Below are positions 34,201-46,278 of a stretch of 64,000 nt of DNA, piece by piece. The stretch covers positions 4,092,001 through 4,156,000 of the forward strand of contig OZ017746.1 of the NCBI GenBank assembly GCA_963969365.1, given 5' to 3'. Source of the DNA: Asterochloris sp. CNOR1 (lineage: Eukaryota > Chlorophyta > Trebouxiophyceae > Trebouxiales > Trebouxiaceae). The stretch's first letter is position 1; each line of letters begins with the position of its first letter. The notes beneath the pieces are model-generated. The model had not been told where the DNA came from. It worked only from the letters and a program-made list of their open reading frames with translations, and searched no databases. Both the position numbers and the translations under genes were made by a program.

Positions 34201-35558
34201 GCCTGTCGGGAGGCGCTTGCCAGGCTGCTGCAGAGGACAGCAGAAGGAGGTGGAGGCACTGGGATGACACAATCGTACTGTGACTCCTCTGTGCTGGGTA
34301 GGTGAAGGAGCCCATCATGGCCGTCTCTGGCGGCAGCAGCAGAGGAGCAGCAAAAGGGGGCGAGCCAGGTTGCAGCCATGCCCCCTGCCACTGCCCCTCA
34401 CGGGTCCACACTCAGCCCATGCTCACTTGTGACGCTTTGGCTCTCAGCAGTCATGGCAGCTGCACTCTCGCTGCTCTTATTCGACCCACTCCCTCATATA
34501 CTTTTGCCACTGCCCTACTGCAACTGCACACCCAGCACCTGGATTTGTGGCGGTACGGGCAGGTGCAGCTCTGAAGCTGCAAACCAGAAGATTTAGTGCA
34601 GCCAAAAAACGGGCTGCAGCCAAACAAGAGATGATGTACACAATGCCAAGTTCCAGCCTGAGATTTCTTAGCCAACAGGCCCTGTGTTCAGCAGCTGCAG
34701 AGCCAGCCACCTGTAAGCGGTTTCTTCTCTCCAAAGTGTCAGCCCCGCATCCACAGCAGCCCACAATGTCCACTGCAGCTCAGCCCTGCGCCAGCTGCAA
34801 CAGAACTTCAGTCCCTCAGTCCCAAGCTGCTACAGTTCAGTGGCTGAGACTTGTGCCTACTCACATTGCATCCTGCGATCTTGCCCAAGCACTGCAGGAG
34901 CCGGCACCCCCAGGAGCTGGGCTGCACGAGCTGAACATGCTGGCACGGCTGATCAAGCAGCCGAAGGCACAGCAGGCCTCCAACTTCAAGCTCAATCTGT
35001 TCGCTAGCAGCCCTCAGCCTGCGGGTGAGTTTGCCTGTGCACAGTGTCCTTCAGGGCAGAGGATGGAATAGCTGCCACATAAGCAAACCCCTGGGACCTT
35101 GAGTTCTAAATTCAGCCAATACAGCATGAGTGCTGAATGTCTGTGCAACAGCCTGGACCTCTGTGCATCTGCATACTGTGCAGCCTTGGCTGTGCTGATG
35201 CCTGATGCCACCAAGGATGCTGCATGCTGGGTGCAGGCTTGACGGCAAAAGTGCAGGTCAGGACCCAGACGTTTGGCCATGCTGGCAAGAATGAGGCATA
35301 CAGAGATCAGGCCAAGGAGCTGGCTCATGTCATGACAGATGTAGCTTCAGTCCCAGATGGTGGGGTTGCTGCTGGCATGACATCTTATGTTGTGGCGCTG
35401 CGCACCCTGTTGTCTGGCTGCTTTGTCAGCTCTCATCCTTGCAGAGCGGGATGAGCCACTGCTGACGCTTGGCCTTCATGAGGAATGGGCGCTGTGCTGC
35501 AGGTGGTGATGCAGGGGATGATCTGTTGGACCTCATGGACAATGCAAACTTGCTGTGA
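31234..35558 (+). CDS. OSCP1: OSCP1 (organic solute carrier partner 1) homologue
   Basis: A complete gene with continuous phase: exons 31234-31296, 31373-31420, 31575-31720, 32267-32348, 32824-32997, 33439-33556, 33927-34168, 34898-35024, 35237-35359, 35503-35558. The protein begins MSLISMPLVVVNIGAEMIYV, then DQRLKAQ, FIEELFKPQEIYS, RQIFERLAHSSIMRLSTASM and DKLYDLMVMGLKYQ, matching OSCP1 almost from end to end; LHELNMLARLIKQPK and the closing GDDLLDLMDN are also family hallmarks. OSCP1 is conserved mainly in ciliated eukaryotes and has been linked to cilia; its biochemical role is unsettled. The start is fixed by the family N-terminus. Exon edges of this gene are duplicated at three places inside its introns. 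Confidence 0.93.
32729..32779 (+). repeat. Decayed copy of the OSCP1 exon 5 acceptor and start
   Basis: About 50 bases (CTACAGGTCACGCCGCTGCA and on) copy the acceptor and beginning of exon 32824-32997 (CTGCAGGTCACGCTGCTGCA and on), 89 bases upstream. Roughly eight of ten bases match. The copy has an acceptor-like ACAG but no donor of its own. Confidence 0.8.
32931..33115 (+). repeat. Tandem duplication of the OSCP1 exon 5 end, possible cassette exon
   Basis: The last part of exon 32824-32997 and its donor are repeated 111 bases downstream at 33042-33115. The first 42 bases of the two copies are identical, so the duplication is recent. The rest differs at several positions. The copy has a potential acceptor (GCCGCAG), an open frame of 20 codons starting GQWALLRQTLAG, and the same GTGAGG donor. 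Its phase (0 in, 0 out) would let it be included without a frameshift. Confidence 0.85.
34325..34373 (+). repeat. Decayed copy of the OSCP1 exon 7 end
   Basis: The exon end at 34129-34168 (GGCGGCAGCAGACAAGCGCC, ending GGGGGCGAGCCAG before GTGGGG) is echoed about 200 bases downstream by GGCGGCAGCAGCAGAGGAGC, ending GGGGGCGAGCCAG before GTTGCA. The 13 bases before the donor are identical. Confidence 0.7.
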
Positions 35559-36399
35559 ACAGCACGCATGGGTTGATGAATGAGACCACTAGTAAAAAAT
35601 CATATTCAAATGAAGACAGGCGATGGTGTTCATCTCATGGTCAGGCATGCACACGCAGGAAATCACAATAGGAGCGTTTGTTAGAGTAAACACATGCATG
35701 GTGGCTGACATGACCGCGCACAGGATGGGCACATGTTATTAGACCTGCGCAGGTTAGGTGGGAAGAATTGATGTAGGCCTCTGGCCAGAGCCCATGGGCC
35801 CTTAGTGAACAGTGCACACTATGCATCCAGATAATGTGCGGTTCAAAACAGCCTCTGGCTGCTACTCATATGTGTGTTGGAGGCCACCAGCATAGGGCCG
35901 GGCTGGCAAACAAAAAGGGTTGACGCCGCATGACCAGACCCACGGGTGCTGTGCTGGGGGCGTGATGTGGGCTGGGGTTGCTGTAAGAATCAGTTGGGCT
36001 TCTTCGGGCCATGAAATGTGAGGAGGTTGGTGCGGCTGATGGCACCCTGCATGTTAGTGGCTCGGAGGTGTTCTCATAGGGGTTTGGGCTGCTGAAGCCG
36101 CAGGTGGCGGCGTGCGCGGGCCAGCAGCCCTCTGAGCTCGGGGACTGCGGCTCACGGCCTGCAGGCATTGCAAGAAAAGGGGGTTTCAGGGCTCGGCCTC
36201 GCCCCTTCATTTTAAGGTGCTACTGACCACCAGCACCAAGTGAACCCCCTGAGTTGCCCCAAGAGGGGCCACGCCCCATCCAGGGCTAGAGTCTGTGGGA
36301 TCAGGGCCCTGCTCAAACCTTGGTGTAACCTGGCCAGAATCCAGGTGCCTCAACAGTGCCTGAAAGCTCTGTTTGCATCAGCCACACTGGCCTGCCCAT
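35559..36399. other. Tail-to-tail intergenic region
   Basis: About 840 bases between the OSCP1 stop and the likely end of the PPR gene. I see no coding exon, clear repeat or TGTAA signal close to the OSCP1 stop. Confidence 0.5.
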
Positions 36400-39300
36400 G
36401 CAGGTGCATGTCAGCCTTTGCTTTGCACAGGCGCCGAGCAGTAGCTGCCCTGTGCAAAACTGCCCAGAGAGGAAGCCACAGCTTGCCCTGAAGCAAAATT
36501 TGAGCAGACGACAGCTGCGGCTACATCTGGCAAGATTTGGTAGTGCGAGCTCAGCTTGCAGGAGCTGGTCAACAGTGCTGAGTGTGACGACTGGAACCCC
36601 ACCTGCTGCTGTGTGCTGCTGGCAGACGACATGGGCGTACCAGACCCTGACGGCCATCTGTGGGTTATCTGATCCATCTGGGGGCTTCCTGGAGGGCACG
36701 TGCGCAGCAGCGCTGTTCGTGAGTCGTCATTAGGTTCCACACTGTCCTCCAGCATCTGATCCCACACCTTGGGCAGAAGAGAACAGGTTTGTCTGTGTGC
36801 ATGCCAAATGACAGGCGCTGCCAAGTGCTGTGCAGCCAGGTACGTCACGCACTGTTTGCACATGGTTGCACATGCTGCGCATGCAAGAAGCCATGTAAGT
36901 TTAAGTGTTCGTACCTTTGCTAGGAACCCTGTTAGCTGGGGGAGTGCCTGGCATTCCTTGATTGGACCACGAACTCACAGCAGCGGGCAGAGCTTGCAAG
37001 TTTCTGCAGGGGTACTGACAGCGCAGCAGGCTCAAGGGGTCAAAAAGCATCAACAGAGCACAAGATGTTGCGTCCATCTATTGTGAACCTCCCATGCGGC
37101 GCTCTACTGGCAATCCCCCATAAATGGACTGACCTCAATTGCGCGTTGGCTGTGCTGGTGGCGGGTGCAGCATCGCAGGGCCGCATTGTACAGCTCCACA
37201 TCCGGGGGAATGCCGGCGGCGCTTGCAGCTTTCAGCACCTGTACACAGGACAACATCTTCAGCACAGGCAGCGGGCAGCAGCAGGGAGTCTGCGGGCAGC
37301 TGCGAGTGCTGCGTGATGCTTGACAGCAGAGACATGCAGGGGATGCCTGCGGCGGCAGCAGCAGCATTGCGTCAACATGGAAGCAGGCAGCCTGGGAACA
37401 GTCAGGACAGCTATCCATCAGGGGCAGAGGCCCTCACAACTGCACTCAAGACAGGATGCTGGGAGACGCAGGGGGCAGGGCAGCATCAGGATCGAGACAT
37501 CAGCACCTGTGGAGCAGCACTTCGGGGCTGCCTCGTGCAGGGAAAGCAGAGAGTGCATCACCCAGGGACGCCCGCGGTGGCAGCAGCAGCAGCAGCATTC
37601 TGTAGCCAAGCCGCTTGGGGACATGCAACTGTGTCAGGAGGCACACCGTGTGGCACCTGTCGTGTTGGACCTCCTTGGGATGGAGCAGCACTGGGAGGCC
37701 ACTCAAGCTGCGGGACAGCAGTGCACAGGACTCTGGGAGCCGCATCTGCGCCTGGGCATCCCGCTGTCGGCAGGCCACTCTGTGAGCAACGATGCTGCTG
37801 GCACTGGCGCACAGCGCACCCACAGCGCAACCCAATTTTCTCAGTGCTGCTGGCCAGCAGAGGCTGCCTTCTGTGCTTGCCTGGCACAGGACCTTTGTAA
37901 CCGCCATGGGAACCTGGCAACTGCACCTGAGCATTCTGTGACCAGCAGGCCGCTCTCTCTGCTCAAGACCCTGCTGGCCAGCAGTGTGCACAGAGCAACC
38001 ACTGCACAGCTTGTTTCCTCTCAATGCTGCTGGCCAGCAGAGGCTCCCTTCTGCGCTTGTCTCACCTGTGTGGCCGCCTTTGACTGCCCGCCCACCTCGA
38101 AGGCAGACAAAAGCGCCAGGCACAGCGGGCGCGTGACTTCGCCACCTGCACGCAGCGGTGCGCTGATGGTGATAGTAGGATGCTGGCCATCTGCCGCAGC
38201 GCTGGCAGCACTTGCACTTGCTGCCGACAGCAGAAGGCACTGCCGCTCACTGTCACATTCCAGCAGCTGCATTGCATGCATTGCCTGCAGGTTATGAGGC
38301 ACACCCCTGCAGGGGAGTCAGAGATGAAGACCCCTCCACACCCTTGCGCTGCTGCATTTCAAGCATGGGCATACATCAGCGGGGTTGCCAACGCCACGAG
38401 TGGGCTGCATCGCGTCCCCAGATAGCACAGGGGTGACTGTGGTCATTGCAGGTGACGCTGCAGGGCGCAGCCCACACCGAAAACCCTTGGTGAAGACCTA
38501 GCAAGCAAACTCACGCAGCTGTCACAGTGCATGCAGTCATAGCACTTGAACTGCCTGGCCATCAAGCACCAGCCAGCCGCTGAAGCCAGGTTGTTGATGG
38601 TGAGCATGCACACCACTGTTGCAGGCACGCAACTGGGCTGCAACCTTGCCGGAAATGTGGTGATGTAAGCCCCTGCAGGGGCTCTCACAGCGCAGCAACA
38701 ACATGCCCTGCAGGCTCAGGCCACCTGGCCGCAGCCCCACACAAAGATTCATCCAGGTGGAAATCAGTCACCGTGCCAGCAGGCGCCAGCATGGCGCTTA
38801 AGGCCCTCAGCCACATTTAGTTTCCTGATAGGGCAAGGGGTCACAGGCTGCACAAGCGTGCAGGGCCCGGCAGGCTGTGTGCAGGATGCTACTAGCCTGT
38901 CCCAAACCTCCTCCCACTTGGGTCGGGCAGCGACACAGCCAGACCAAAGCCATACCCCTTCAGCGTCAGAGGTCTGCCTGCAGCCAAAACGCTGCTGCCA
39001 AAAGCTGCACTGGCCCTCAAGGCACAGCCGGCTGTCTCCCACACAGCACAGCTTGCTGACGTCACTGCCGTGCATCTGGGGAAACCCTACTCATGACAAA
39101 CCTAACAGACGGCAGCAGGTGCCTGCACCGAGCAGTCTGACTGCCACTTGCTGCATACTGTCATTGAAGCACCAGATCAAGTCCTGCTTGATGCAAAACC
39201 CTGGCCCAGCAGGAACACAGCCGAACTTTGCAGCCTGCAGCGAGCTCCAGCTCCCACTGCATCCGATTTTGGCTGATGTTTTAGGCGACAGGCAGCAGGT

Positions 39301-42300
39301 CTACCCCCAAGAATCTGCATCCAACACAGTGCTGCCCATGCTTTGCCACCATCGCTCCTCCAACCCCATCCTCTTCCCACCCTGCCCCCCGCGCTGCTCC
39401 AGACACACCCACAAGGTCGTCCCCCAGCCTCCCTCAGCGTCCACCACAGCAGCGGCCCCACCAGTCAGAGGCCTGCAGGCCCGAGGTCTGCCCACCTGCC
39501 AACTGAAGCTCCAAAAACAGCTCCAGCGCCTGCCCCCAGCGCAGCTCAGCCCCCAGCCTGGTCAGCATGCGGGCATACAGCTCCTGAGGAGCCTGCCCTC
39601 GGTGTGAGTGCAGGCGGTCCAGCAGCCGCAGAGCCTGATCTGTGTCGCCTGCCTTCTCGCAGGCTGACACCTGCAGACAGCCACCGCGGGTGGGGCTCAG
39701 TAGCCGCAGACGTTGCTCCTCAGCAGCATCAGCGGGCACAGGGCCTGGTCTGTGCCGCCTGCCTCCTCACAGGGTGACATCCGCTGGCAGCACTGGTGAG
39801 CGTCGCTCAGCAGCAGTCCAGCGGGCACTCGGCCCATGCAGAAACAAAATGTTGTGCACAAGTGGACGCTTTCAAAGTGGCGCAGCTGTCCTGCAGTGCG
39901 CAGAACACAAATCGACTGGAACACACATCCACGGCACAGAAGTGCCCTTGACAAGCAGCTGGATGTCACAGGGTCTTCCAAAAGCAGTAGCGTCCTCGTT
40001 GCTGAGAGACACCATCTGCAATTCTATGAGCATGCCTGACGGCTTGCGAAGACAGCAAATCTGTGGAAGCTGTGCTCACCAGTGTGGAGAAGGTGATGTC
40101 ATCAGGCTTCACGCCTGCAGCCTGCATGTTACTGAAGACCTCCATTGCCTTATCCAGGCGCCCCCCACGTTCACACCTGCACAGTGTCAGGTGGTGGGAA
40201 GGCATTCATTTCAGCTCTGCAGCTCACAGGGCAGTGCAAGCCTTGTGTCATCGCAGCGCTTGAATAGCACAGGGGGCAGGGCTGTGAGTCAAGCTGGTCA
40301 GCTGAGAGAGCCTTGGGGGCCTTGCAGCTCACACAGCAACAGCTCAGAGGTTGGGTGTTCAAAGGTGTCTCATGGATGGAGGGCACCGTTGGACGATTAA
40401 GATGGGCAAGGTGGGCCTGCGCAGCGCAGTGCGACAGGGCTGGTTGGCCGCTGGGGCTGCTGAAATCAGAGCAGTAGTGGGTCACGCAGTCCATGTGGTA
40501 CACCCAGGCCAGGCCACAAGCCTGAATGTGCAGCCGACGCAGAGTATTGGGACGGGCGCTTGGCCCTGGGAAAGGAGGTGGCCGGGGAGTTGCATGTCAT
40601 TGCCCTGCAGGCATGCAGCTGCCTGCAGCCTGCTGGAGCAGGGTATGGGAACAATTGGTGACGCTGCCGTATGTTGGTCGAAATTGGCATGCCAGGCGTT
40701 ACATACACTCCCAGCGGTTCTGACTTCGCACCCTGTTAGAGGCTGCGACCTGCCGATGGCGGTTCTCAAGTAGAGCAGTCGGTGCCTACCATGTGCACGC
40801 CGTAGTCAGGGGCCAGTTTCGGGGATCAGTCAGACTGGCAGCTGCAGTCTGACTGTCAGCCAGCCTTTCACTCCCTACCGATCGTAGCTTGTGTAGGTTG
40901 TGCACTGCTACCGATGTGTGTGTGGGTGAAACAACTTTCCTGCCCCATGCAGTCAGCTTGGGACCAGATGGAGAAGGATTTTGCACATGACTAACCCTGC
41001 GTGGTGGGCTGCCCTTTTGAAGGGACACCGCAAACTCATGCAGTGGGCTGGCTGCAGGCAGCAGACTGGCACAGGTTGCCAGCAGCCCAGTAGGCTGCTG
41101 CACAGTGGTGCTGCTGCTTGGGAGACGCTTTGGCGGAGACAGGAACTTTTGGGCAGGCACAAGCAGCAGATGTACGTCTGCACCCTGGACACCAGCATCA
41201 TGTCCAGTCAGCTGACACAAATGGCGTAGGGCATTCTGCAGCCCTGCTGGGACTGCAGAATGTCCTTCCATCCACTGGAAAGCGCCCTCCACCAGCGATC
41301 AGCCCACAATGTTGCTGACGCTGCTTGGTGCTGCAAAAAGGGCCCTGCTGGCAGGCAGGGAAGCACTCACGCGGTGATGAGGGTGGAGTAGGTCACTGTG
41401 TTGGGCGTGCACTTGGGATCTGTCTCAGCCGCTTTTTGCATCTGCTGAAACACGCCCCAGGCGTCCTGCCACCTGCCGATGCTGGCACAGGCTGATATTA
41501 GCGCCCTGTATGCAGCAGGGTGCAGGCTGAGTGGGTACACAGGCCCTAAGCAGGAGGCAGCAGTGTGACTGTGAGGTTGACAGCAGCCAAGCTGCTCTGA
41601 CAGCGCAAGATGATGAGCGCAGACTGGCCAGGGCGGCACAGGCCAAATGCAGGGCCCTGCAGCCTGTGAGGCACTGGCTTTGTGAGTCTGAACACTGGCT
41701 GTCTGCAGCAGCGGGCAGTCATGATCACTGCTGCTGGAGGCACAGGCGAGTGGAGCGGCCCTGCAGGTCGTGAGGCACTACCCTTGCGGGTGGCAGCCCA
41801 GCTATGATGTGGGCACCTGGCCCGACCCCTCCCCCCCTGATGGAGGCGCAGGCCAATGAGCTGGCCCTGCAGGCAGTGAGGTGCAGGTGGCGGCAGCGTG
41901 GCTGTGAGGTGAGCAGCTGCCCAGCTGTCCTGGTGGCGGGCGGCATGCCAGGTGTTAAAACTGTCAGGTCCCTGATCACACCTCATGCAGCCCCCAGAGG
42001 GGCCTGCAGGCAGTGCAGTGCAGCGTGGGGCATGGAGGCTGCGCGTGACGCAGGCTGGCGGTCCAGCCATGAGGCAGGCACCTGCCCAGATCGCCCTGCT
42101 CTTGTGGGCAAGCATTTAGCCTCCCCTCCTGCGTGCAGCAAGCACTGCTGCAGAGTCAGCACAGCCTGCAGCTTTGCTGCCTTGCCCAGGCAGCCAGGGC
42201 AACTGCAGAAAGGGGTACACCACCCTGTTTGCAATCACGGTGTGCCAGGTGGTGCCTAGGCTTGCCAACTGACAGGTCCAGGCCTCCGCGCCCAGGCTGT

Positions 42301-42521
42301 GCTGCAGTGCTCAACAGGGCTGCTCACGAGTAGTGGTGGACGTTGGGGTTGAGCCCAAGGGTTGGCATGGTATCAAAAAGCTCCATTGCCTTGCCAGGCT
42401 GACGGGCCTTGGCACAGGCCTGCAGCAGGCTGGTCAAGGCCGGCTCGCGCGGCTGGAACCTGCAGCTCCTCATGACCCTGGCTATCTCCCCGCGGGGTGC
42501 ATCCATGATCGCCGCCTTCAG
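36400..42521 (-). CDS. Pentatricopeptide repeat (PPR) protein, ends approximate
   Basis: PPR proteins bind organelle RNA through tandem 35-residue helical hairpins. Recognisable minus-strand exons: 42521-42328 (REPALTSLLQACAKARQPGK followed by AMELFDTM and LGLNPNVHHYS), 41505-41371 (YRALISACASIGRWQDAWGV, then FQQMQK, ending CTPNTVTYSTLITA), about 40190-40080 (RGGRLDKAMEVFSNMQAAGV followed by KPDDITFSTL), about 39665-39490 (VSACEKAGDTDQALRLLDRL and ELYARMLTRLGAELRWGQAL), 38290-38070 (AMHAMQLLECDSERQC, not PPR-like), about 37245-37140 (VLKAASAAGIPPDVELYNAA) and about 36775-36690 (VWDQMLEDSVEPNDDSRTAL). The target is presumably plastid or mitochondrial, but the first exon and its targeting peptide were not found; frames at 43.1-43.4 kb are candidates. 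The stop codon is not fixed. Overall style (AxxYxxLIxACAxxG) recalls MRL1-type green PPRs, without proof of orthology. Confidence 0.75.
37339..38060 (-). repeat. Intronic duplicated blocks in the PPR gene
   Basis: Two pairs are clear. A block with CTGCTGGCCAGCAGAGGCTG and adjoining CCTTCTGTGCTTG at about 37845 matches CTGCTGGCCAGCAGAGGCTC and CCTTCTGCGCTTG at about 38025, next to the donor of exon 38290-38070. A block GGGATGCCTGCGGCGGCAGC at 37339 matches GGGACGCCCGCGGTGGCAGC near 37563. Neither copy extends a PPR frame. Confidence 0.6.
41640..42015 (-). repeat. Four decayed copies of a PPR exon start
   Basis: The acceptor and first codons of exon 41505-41371 (minus strand RALISACAS) recur in the upstream intron near 41650, 41756, 41861 and 41999. 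On the minus strand three of these read RALHLACAA, RAAPLACAS and RASSLACAS; the fourth keeps little more than the CTGCAGG core. Steps are about 150, 105, 105 and 138 bases. Surrounding sequence (GAGG.GCAGG, GTGAGG.CA) is also shared. None continues into a full PPR. Confidence 0.75.
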
Positions 42522-44126
42522 CTGCAGGGAAGCGCAGGACAGCCACTGTGAACAGACTGAAAGGTGGCAGCTCAGCCAATGCCAGGTGGGGTCAAAGGGA
42601 GATACTCCTCTTCAGTGCTGCAGGCCAAGCAGATCCATCAGCAACCCGCGCAGGGGGTGGAACGTGCTGCCATCTGGCAGCGACATGGGGAGGAAGGCAT
42701 CTGCCTGTGATCGGGAAACAGGACCTCAGATGCAGGCTGCATGCCCCCCATGCAGCAGATGGAGCACCATGCGCAGCTGACTTGCCTGGCTCATGTCGCT
42801 TGGGCCCAAAGATGCAGGTGGACCTGTCTGAGGCTGCATCTGGAGATGATTGAAGCTGATCGGCCAGGTGGCCTGCGGATGCGAGCCTGAAAGGGGATTC
42901 GAGCCTGAGATGGTTTGGTTTGCAGGGAAGTAGAGTAGAGCTAGCGACATCATGCCACGGCTTGGTCCGCTGGTGTGGACGGAATCATGAGAGCAGCGAT
43001 GTTAGACGTGACGGACGTCCTGGCCTTTGTCCTGAGGGCTACATAGAACGAAAGAGGCAACATCCTTTCAGGGTGCGAAGCCAGGTTCATCTGAAGCGAT
43101 CTGGTGGCTTGAACGTCTTTGATGGCCGCTGAGCATCACAACCCATAAAGGCTTGCAGTGCATCATTCATGACTGATGAGACCATGGGCGTTCTGTCTGC
43201 TGTGCACCTTGGCACTGCAGCTTCATTGTTGGCTGACTGTCTGGGAGGGGCGGCACAGCACAGAACGGTGTTGCCTAATGACTCTCGTTCCAGTCCTGCA
43301 GCTGGCTTTGACATTCTCCACAGTACCTGCTGGGCTGAAAACATGCTAGAGGACCGCTCTGTGGGGCACGATGGCTGGTTCCTCCTGCACAGGCCCTGTG
43401 CCTGCACACCAAATGCATCAGAGCTTCCATGCACCCTTTCGCTGCCAAGCGGTCAAGGCGTGATGTTTCTTGAAGACCTCATTGTCACGCTGCGATCAAT
43501 GTCTGCTTCGCCAGAACATTGAGCTGACAGGTTGTGTTCTGAAGCAGTCAGCTGCCACTGAGGCGCGTCAACAACAGAAGTTGCAGGCAGTACAGCCCAC
43601 ACTCCTAAGGCTGCCAGTCTTGTAGCCGGGCCACCTGCCATTTCACTATGTCAGGCCTGTCTTTCTTAGTCTTGTGGGCAGGCCGACCTCTCACTTCACC
43701 CTGTCAGGGCCTATAGAAGGGGCTTGTCCGCATCACTCCTGGCAGTTGTGCTGGCCACCAGCTTGCCACTGGCCTGCCGAGGTATTGCATGCCCTGACTT
43801 GTAGCGACCAGATGAAGCTCAGTAACCCTGTCTGACAGCATGCTCTGCTCATGAATTTGTGATACCACCAAGTGTGGAAATTCAACACGTCAAAAAGTTC
43901 ACAGCGATGGCACACAACTTTTGTGCATGACAGCCCTGGAAGATTCTGGTCAAGCAGCACCTGACGGCATGCTGCAAAATCCTCTCACGCAATGCAGCTG
44001 CAGCATTACGTTGGAAGGCAAGTAGCATGGTATAAGTTGGCTCTCACACGGGCAGTGCAACCGGAAAATCCTCCGTGCCCTGATCAACACAGCAGCAGCA
44101 CCACAGCAGAGTCTGTCCCTTGCATC
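42522..44126. other. Divergent region between PPR and first SDR gene
   Basis: It should hold the 5' part of the PPR gene and the promoter of the first SDR. Open frames on both strands overlap at 43.1-43.5 kb. The minus frame includes MFSAQQVLWRMSKPAAGLER and looks somewhat like a targeting peptide; the plus frame has no features. The last 170 bases before 44127 resemble those before the second SDR. Confidence 0.4.
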
Positions 44127-46278
44127 ATGGCACCCCAGCAAGTAATTGTCATTACCGGCGCCAACAAGGGTCTGGGCCTTGAGCATGTCGTCCAGTTCCT
44201 GGAGAAGACCAACCACCGTCTCATTGCCACAGCCCGGGCACCTGAGAAGGCTTCAGACCTCCAGAAGCTTGCATCATCCCATGAGGGCCGCCTTCACATC
44301 CTCCAGCTGGATGCCACAGATGATGACTCCATCCAGGTGCAGTGCTTCTCTGGTCTGGCGCCATGTTTGCTGTGGCTGATTTGGGCTGGGACTCAGCTGG
44401 GCCATGACACACTCCAGTGCAGCACGCTAGCCTGCTCTAAGCCAGTGACTTGGGCCTTGGGCTTGCAGTATGCTGACAGCTGCTTTGGCACAGTGCTGCA
44501 GGCATTTGCTAAAGAGGTGGAGCGTTTGGAGCCAGAGGGCGTTGACATCCTGGTGAACAACGCTGGGCAGGGCGAGTATACATCACGAGCCATTGAGACG
44601 TGAGCCTGCAGGACCCTGATTCTGAGCACTGCAGGCTCAGCCTGAGCATTTTCGCCTGCACACGTCAGCTGCTGGGAGAAGCTGACGCAATCCCGCATGT
44701 GACTTTGCGGGGTGTTTTCCAGAATGTGCCAGGTCCACTGCTCTGTGCTGGAGTCTCCTGGGGCCAGCAGTGGTGTTGTCATGGTGCTGCACCATCCCTC
44801 TGGCGGTTGTTGTGAGGCACCCTGCAGCCGATTTCCCCCTTCCCTCTAAAAAGCCTCTCTCCCCCACGCTGATGCAGGACTGGCAAGGTGTACCGGCAGT
44901 TGCTGGACACAAACGTGGTGGGGCCCTTCCTGGTGGCACTTGCGCTGCTGCCCTCCCTCCGAAAGAAAGAGAGCCGCACCATTGTGCAGGTGGGCACTCC
45001 TGCCCCCATTGCGCTGCTGTGTCACCACACACAGCCTTTATGAGAACCAGGCTGCAGCCAAAGCCAAATGGGGGCAGACCACACTGATGCCAGAGGTAGT
45101 TCCAGCGTGTTACCAGGATTGCATGCCTGGCAGCCTACACATATGGCCCAGCTGACACACTGCCCATGCCTTACAGAGAAGATTTTCACATTTCACACCA
45201 CATGTCTCTCTGACCTGCAGCCCATCTCCCCAACTGCCCTGAAAACCTGCACATGAGCTCGCCCGCAACAACTCCCCTGCCTGCCTGCAGATCAGCAGCG
45301 CCATGGGTAGCACCTCCTATGCACGCAAGCCCCACAGCGAGTCGCCGCTGAACCAAATGTGGCCCGCCTACTGGTCAAGCAAGGCGGCGCTCAACATGCA
45401 GGTGGGGCCCTGTCTTGTGCAGCAGCAGCTTCTCAGGCCCAAGCAGCAGCCCATGCTGAACGAGGACCTCTGCTGGCAGGAGATCAGGTGCAATGCAAGT
45501 GCTCTGCCCATGACAATCAGCACTGATGTCAAAGGCTGTGAATGCCATGCCGCACAGTATGGGAACCTTCACCTGTGCATGCAGGTGGCCATCCTCTCAA
45601 ATGACTTGCTGGAGGAGAAGTTCACCATTGTGGCACTTCACCCGGGCTGGGTGCAGACAGGTCAGCCCTGATGATTTGGCTGTGATTAGGGTGCTGGTTT
45701 GTGCACTGCACCCGATCCTCATGCTGCCAGATTGCTCAGGTGCAGACAAGTTCATCCTGGGGCCATCTGTCTGCCCACAGAGGGCTGCTGGGGTTGGCGG
45801 CAGTACCCTCAAGCCAGCCTGAATTGCCCTGCATGGCAGACCCTGACTGCCCTGTGCTCCATTTCAGCAAGTCAGCTTGGCATGCATTGCGGCCCTCTCT
45901 GCTCCACTGTCAGGCTCTATGTCGAGCTGTGCAGTACTCTAAGCAGTTTGGTAGAGTGCTGAGCTGCCTCGGCTTTCCTGGCCTGCAGACATGGGCGACA
46001 CTGCTGCCGGGTTGGCCCTGGGTGTAGGGAAGAAGGCGCCAATGGATGCTCCCACCAGCATCAGCCTGCAGCAGGTGAGCTGACTGTCAGGGCGATGCGC
46101 GTCTCTGTGCCCAGGGCTGCTTACGGCTTGGCAGTTGACTCTGTGCTTGTTGCACAGCTTGATCGTCACCACAGCGGAGATTCAATTGGTTGCTCTTGTG
46201 CAGGCCGTGATTGCCAAGCTTACTGCAAAAGACACCGGGCGCTTCCTTGGGCCCGATGGGAAGGACCTTGACTACTGA
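44127..46278 (+). CDS. Short-chain dehydrogenase/reductase, copy 1
   Basis: Classical SDR, likely NADP(H)-dependent carbonyl reductase of the C-factor-like group; substrate unknown. Exons: 44127-44336, 44502-44599, 44878-44989, 45291-45401, 45585-45660, 45989-46074, 46204-46278, all in phase, about 255 residues. The cofactor motif is TGANKGLG near residue 10; NNAG, the ISSAMGS serine and YWSSK (the YxxxK pair) are all present, as is HPGWVQTDMG. It ends DTGRFLGPDGKDLDY. No targeting peptide: the conserved N-terminus begins at MAPQQVIVITG. It is the upstream member of a tandem pair with identical exon structure, about 3.5 kb apart. Confidence 0.93.

Noticed and set aside
37139-38297. Long plus-strand open frames of 253 and 325 codons
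   Set aside because: They run across exons and introns of the minus-strand PPR gene and have low-complexity, frame-shadow composition.
41546-42115. Minus-strand open frame of 189 codons with repeated LTATLPPPAPHCLQG-like text
   Set aside because: This is read-through of the intronic exon-start copies in one frame; the PPR frame is different and the repeats carry acceptor sites.
43169-43522. Open frame of 117 codons on the plus strand
   Set aside because: No family resemblance or splice context, and the opposite strand is open over the same bases; likely a chance frame in GC-rich sequence.
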